DNA of 64,000 nucleotides from Campylobacter hyointestinalis subsp. lawsonii. Its GTDB lineage: Bacteria > Campylobacterota > Campylobacteria > Campylobacterales > Campylobacteraceae. Each line of letters starts with the position of its first letter. Position 1 is the first letter of the stretch. The notes beneath the pieces are model-generated. The model saw nothing but the letters and a program-made list of their open reading frames with translations. It made no database searches and was not told the DNA's origin. The stretch lies in the NCBI RefSeq assembly GCF_013372165.1, contig NZ_CP053828.1:1054001-1118000 (forward strand), in the 5' to 3' direction. This document shows positions 62,104 to 64,000 of the stretch, in pieces. The position numbers were made by a program, and so were the translations under genes.

Positions 62104-62862
62104 ATGAAAAAGATATTAGGTTTGATATTTGCACTTTTTATCTTTGCAGGATGCCAAAGCGCAGATACAAAAGATAACAACAAAACAGTTTTAAGAATAG
62201 GAACCGAAGGCACATACGCTCCATTTACATACCACGATACAACTGGAAAGCTAGTAGGCTATGACGTAGATGTCATCACTGAAGCTGCGATAAGGGCTGG
62301 TTTTAAACCTGAGTTTTTCGAAACAAACTGGGATGCTATATTTTCTGGGCTAAATAGTGGTCGCTTTGATATGATAGCAAATCAGATCAGCGATAACAAT
62401 CCAAAAAGAGCTGAACTTTATACGCTTAGCATACCTTATATAGTTACTAGTGCGGCTGTGGCTATCAGAAGTGATAATGAAAACATCAAAGAGCTAAAAG
62501 ATATAAATGGCACTAAAATAGCTCAAGCCATAGGAAGTGCATATTACGATACTGCAGTCGCAAATGGCGCACAAATCGTTTTGGTAGATAACCTAGCTCC
62601 GGCGTTAAAAGCAGTAAGTCAAGGAAGAGCAGATGGAACCATGAACGACAAACTTGCTATTTTAAACTACTTAAAAACTACAAATGATAAAAACGTTAAG
62701 ATTGCTTTTACAATAGGAGATGGAACTAGAAGCGTGTTTTTATTTAAAAAAGAGCTAACAGATGCTAGAGATAAGATAAACTTAGCTCTTGAAAGTATGA
62801 AAAAAGATGGCACACTTAAAAAGATCTCCGAGCGATATTTTGGGGTTGATGTAAGTGAATAA
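62104..62862 (+). CDS. Amino-acid ABC transporter substrate-binding lipoprotein
   Basis: The protein (252 aa) has a lipoprotein signal ending FIFAGC (Cys18). The SBP_bac_3 domain follows, with [16 protein letters not shown] near residue 30 and [25 protein letters not shown] and RYFGVDVSE at the end. The type fits cystine/cysteine or polar amino acid binders; the ligand cannot be read off. It is the first gene of a three-gene transporter and overlaps the permease gene by 8 bases. Confidence 0.9.
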   Translation: MKKILGLIFALFIFAGCQSADTKDNNKTVLRIGTEGTYAPFTYHDTTGKLVGYDVDVITEAAIRAGFKPEFFETNWDAIFSGLNSGRFDMIANQISDNNPKRAELYTLSIPYIVTSAAVAIRSDNENIKELKDINGTKIAQAIGSAYYDTAVANGAQIVLVDNLAPALKAVSQGRADGTMNDKLAILNYLKTTNDKNVKIAFTIGDGTRSVFLFKKELTDARDKINLALESMKKDGTLKKISERYFGVDVSE

Positions 62863-63517
62863 CCTTTTAGAGACATTTATTCCTATGCTTAAAGGGGCTA
62901 TTTTTTATACGATCCCTTTGAGTATTATCTCATTTTTTGTCGGTATATCTATCGCAGTAATTGTAGCTATAATCCGTATAAATACCACAAAAAACTTCAT
63001 TATCCAAATATCACAGATAGTATGTAGATTTTACATATCTATCATTAGGGGCACTCCTCTTTTAGTTCAGCTATTTATCATATTTTATGGTCTTCCAAAC
63101 ATCGGTGTCACGCTAAATCCTTTTATAAGCTCCATTATCGCCTTTAGTTTAAATATCGGAGCTTATGCAAGCGAGACGATCAGAGCTAGTATTTTAGCTG
63201 TACCTAAAAGCCAATGGGAAGCTGGCTGGAGCATAGGAATGACTCATTTAAATACATTTATAAGAATCATCTCTCCTCAAGCGTTTAAAATCGCACTTCC
63301 AACACTATCAAATACATTTATCGCTCTTGTAAAAGATAGCTCATTAGCCTCAGTCGTACTAGTAACTGAGCTATTTAGAGAGGCTCAAACCATAGCTAGT
63401 CAAAATTACAAATTTTTGCTAACATACTCAGAGGCTGCACTTATATACTGGGTAATATGTATATTTTTAAGCTATTTACAAACAAGGCTTGAGATCAAAT
63501 TCAGCAAACATTTATAG
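62855..63517 (+). CDS. Amino-acid ABC transporter permease
   Basis: The protein (220 aa) has about five membrane helices and the HisM-type EAA loop: [30 protein letters not shown]. The N-terminal [21 protein letters not shown] is typical of polar amino acid permeases. The start is GTG inside the end of the binding-protein gene. Its partner ATPase follows 7 bases later. Confidence 0.92.
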   Translation: MNNLLETFIPMLKGAIFYTIPLSIISFFVGISIAVIVAIIRINTTKNFIIQISQIVCRFYISIIRGTPLLVQLFIIFYGLPNIGVTLNPFISSIIAFSLNIGAYASETIRASILAVPKSQWEAGWSIGMTHLNTFIRIISPQAFKIALPTLSNTFIALVKDSSLASVVLVTELFREAQTIASQNYKFLLTYSEAALIYWVICIFLSYLQTRLEIKFSKHL

Positions 63518-63524
63518 GTGAAAT

Positions 63525-64000
63525 ATGCTAAATATAACAAATTTAAACAAATCAATAAAAGAAAACCAAATTTTAAAAAATATAAATTTTCATGTGGATA
63601 AAGGAGACGTCCTAGCCATAATAGGTCCAAGCGGAAGTGGCAAAACTACGCTACTGAGATGTTTAAATTTACTAGAAAATCCAGATAGCGGTATTATCAG
63701 CTTTTGCGATAAGTCTTTAGAGCTCGATTTTAGCAAGCATATAAGCAGATCAGATACGCTAAAACTACGCAGAAAAATGGGTATGGTATTTCAATCTTTT
63801 AATCTTTTTCCGCATAAAACAGCTCTTGAAAATGTAACCGAAGGTCTTATTCAAGTTCAAAAAATGAATAAATTTGAAGCTACAAATTTAGCTTTAGAAC
63901 TTCTTAAAAAAGTAGGATTAGAAGATAAGACAAACTTATATCCGAGTTCTTTGAGCGGTGGACAGCAGCAGCGAGTAGCCATCATAAGGGCAGTCGCTTT
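63525..64000 (+). CDS. Amino-acid ABC transporter ATP-binding protein, cut by the window edge
   Basis: The visible 158 codons show Walker [19 protein letters not shown] near residue 40, the Q-loop VFQSFNLFPHKTALENV and the signature LSGGQQQRVAIIRAVA. The Walker B part lies beyond the window. In the signature region the usual AIARALA reads AIIRAVA. It completes the three-gene uptake system and should pair with the permease in the cytoplasm. Confidence 0.93.
   Translation, partial: MLNITNLNKSIKENQILKNINFHVDKGDVLAIIGPSGSGKTTLLRCLNLLENPDSGIISFCDKSLELDFSKHISRSDTLKLRRKMGMVFQSFNLFPHKTALENVTEGLIQVQKMNKFEATNLALELLKKVGLEDKTNLYPSSLSGGQQQRVAIIRAVA

Noticed and set aside
1-64000. tRNA, rRNA, tmRNA or riboswitch
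   Set aside because: No conserved tRNA arms, rRNA segments or known riboswitch cores were seen on either strand by eye; a covariance search would be the real test.

Overview
The window looks like the chromosome of a Campylobacter, most likely from the C. fetus / C. hyointestinalis branch. The DNA is AT-rich, the gene density is high, the -10 boxes are TATAAT-like with T-rich upstream DNA, and the flagellar promoter is of the sigma-54 type. Several gene blocks keep the order I know from C. jejuni (flgH/pta-ackA; murF-hydrolase-ddl-ruvA-fapA-like; murJ-cysS-msbA; pyrD-peptidase-dapA-reductase; metG-fbp-mobB). The octaheme haoA with haoC, which C. jejuni lacks, points away from C. jejuni. The species is an inference; no rRNA or tRNA gene was seen.
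Layout: 1-2.7 kb holds a nuclease, trmL and purU. 2.7-5.4 kb is an accessory locus: a surface-glycan-type gene behind a T19 tract, ending in a coiled-coil tail. 5.4-12.9 kb holds dedA, lpxD, ilvBH, flgH, pta-ackA and a hairpin repeat. 13-16.6 kb holds a decayed toxin-antitoxin pair, a structured non-coding stretch and an autotransporter that is switched off by a G9 tract. 16.7-26.8 kb is core: peptidoglycan genes, ruvA, a FapA-like gene, cheBR, an MFS exporter, an NlpE-like lipoprotein and mqnC. 26.9-28.1 kb is a broken acetyltransferase that shares its 3' tail, in inverted orientation, with the gene at 3-4.7 kb. 28.4-39.1 kb is respiration and secretion: torCA with a Crp/Fnr-type regulator and a likely operator, a subtilisin-like autotransporter, and haoCA with a second Crp/Fnr regulator. 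39.1-44.2 kb is housekeeping (metG, fbp, mobB, redoxin). 44.3-49.1 kb is a type III restriction-modification system. 49.4-53.9 kb is murJ-cysS-msbA. 53.9-57.4 kb is a scarred island: RusA remnant, an unknown remnant, a methyltransferase pseudogene with a G9 tract, and a multicopper oxidase lying between two copies of the methyltransferase 5' end. 57.4-62 kb is pyrD-peptidase-dapA-fabL-like-pgsA, and 62.1-64 kb is an amino-acid ABC transporter cut off by the window edge.
How it fits together: two anaerobic respiratory modules (TMAO/DMSO reduction; nitrite or hydroxylamine reduction by Hao) each lie beside a Crp/Fnr family regulator, and menaquinone for them is supplied through the futalosine route (mqnC). 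Cell-envelope genes are spread throughout (lpxD, msbA, murF, murJ, ddl, pgsA). The variable parts are surface-related or defence-related, and they carry homopolymer tracts, duplicated tails and many frameshifts. This pattern suggests repeated switching, recombination and decay of surface-modifying genes.
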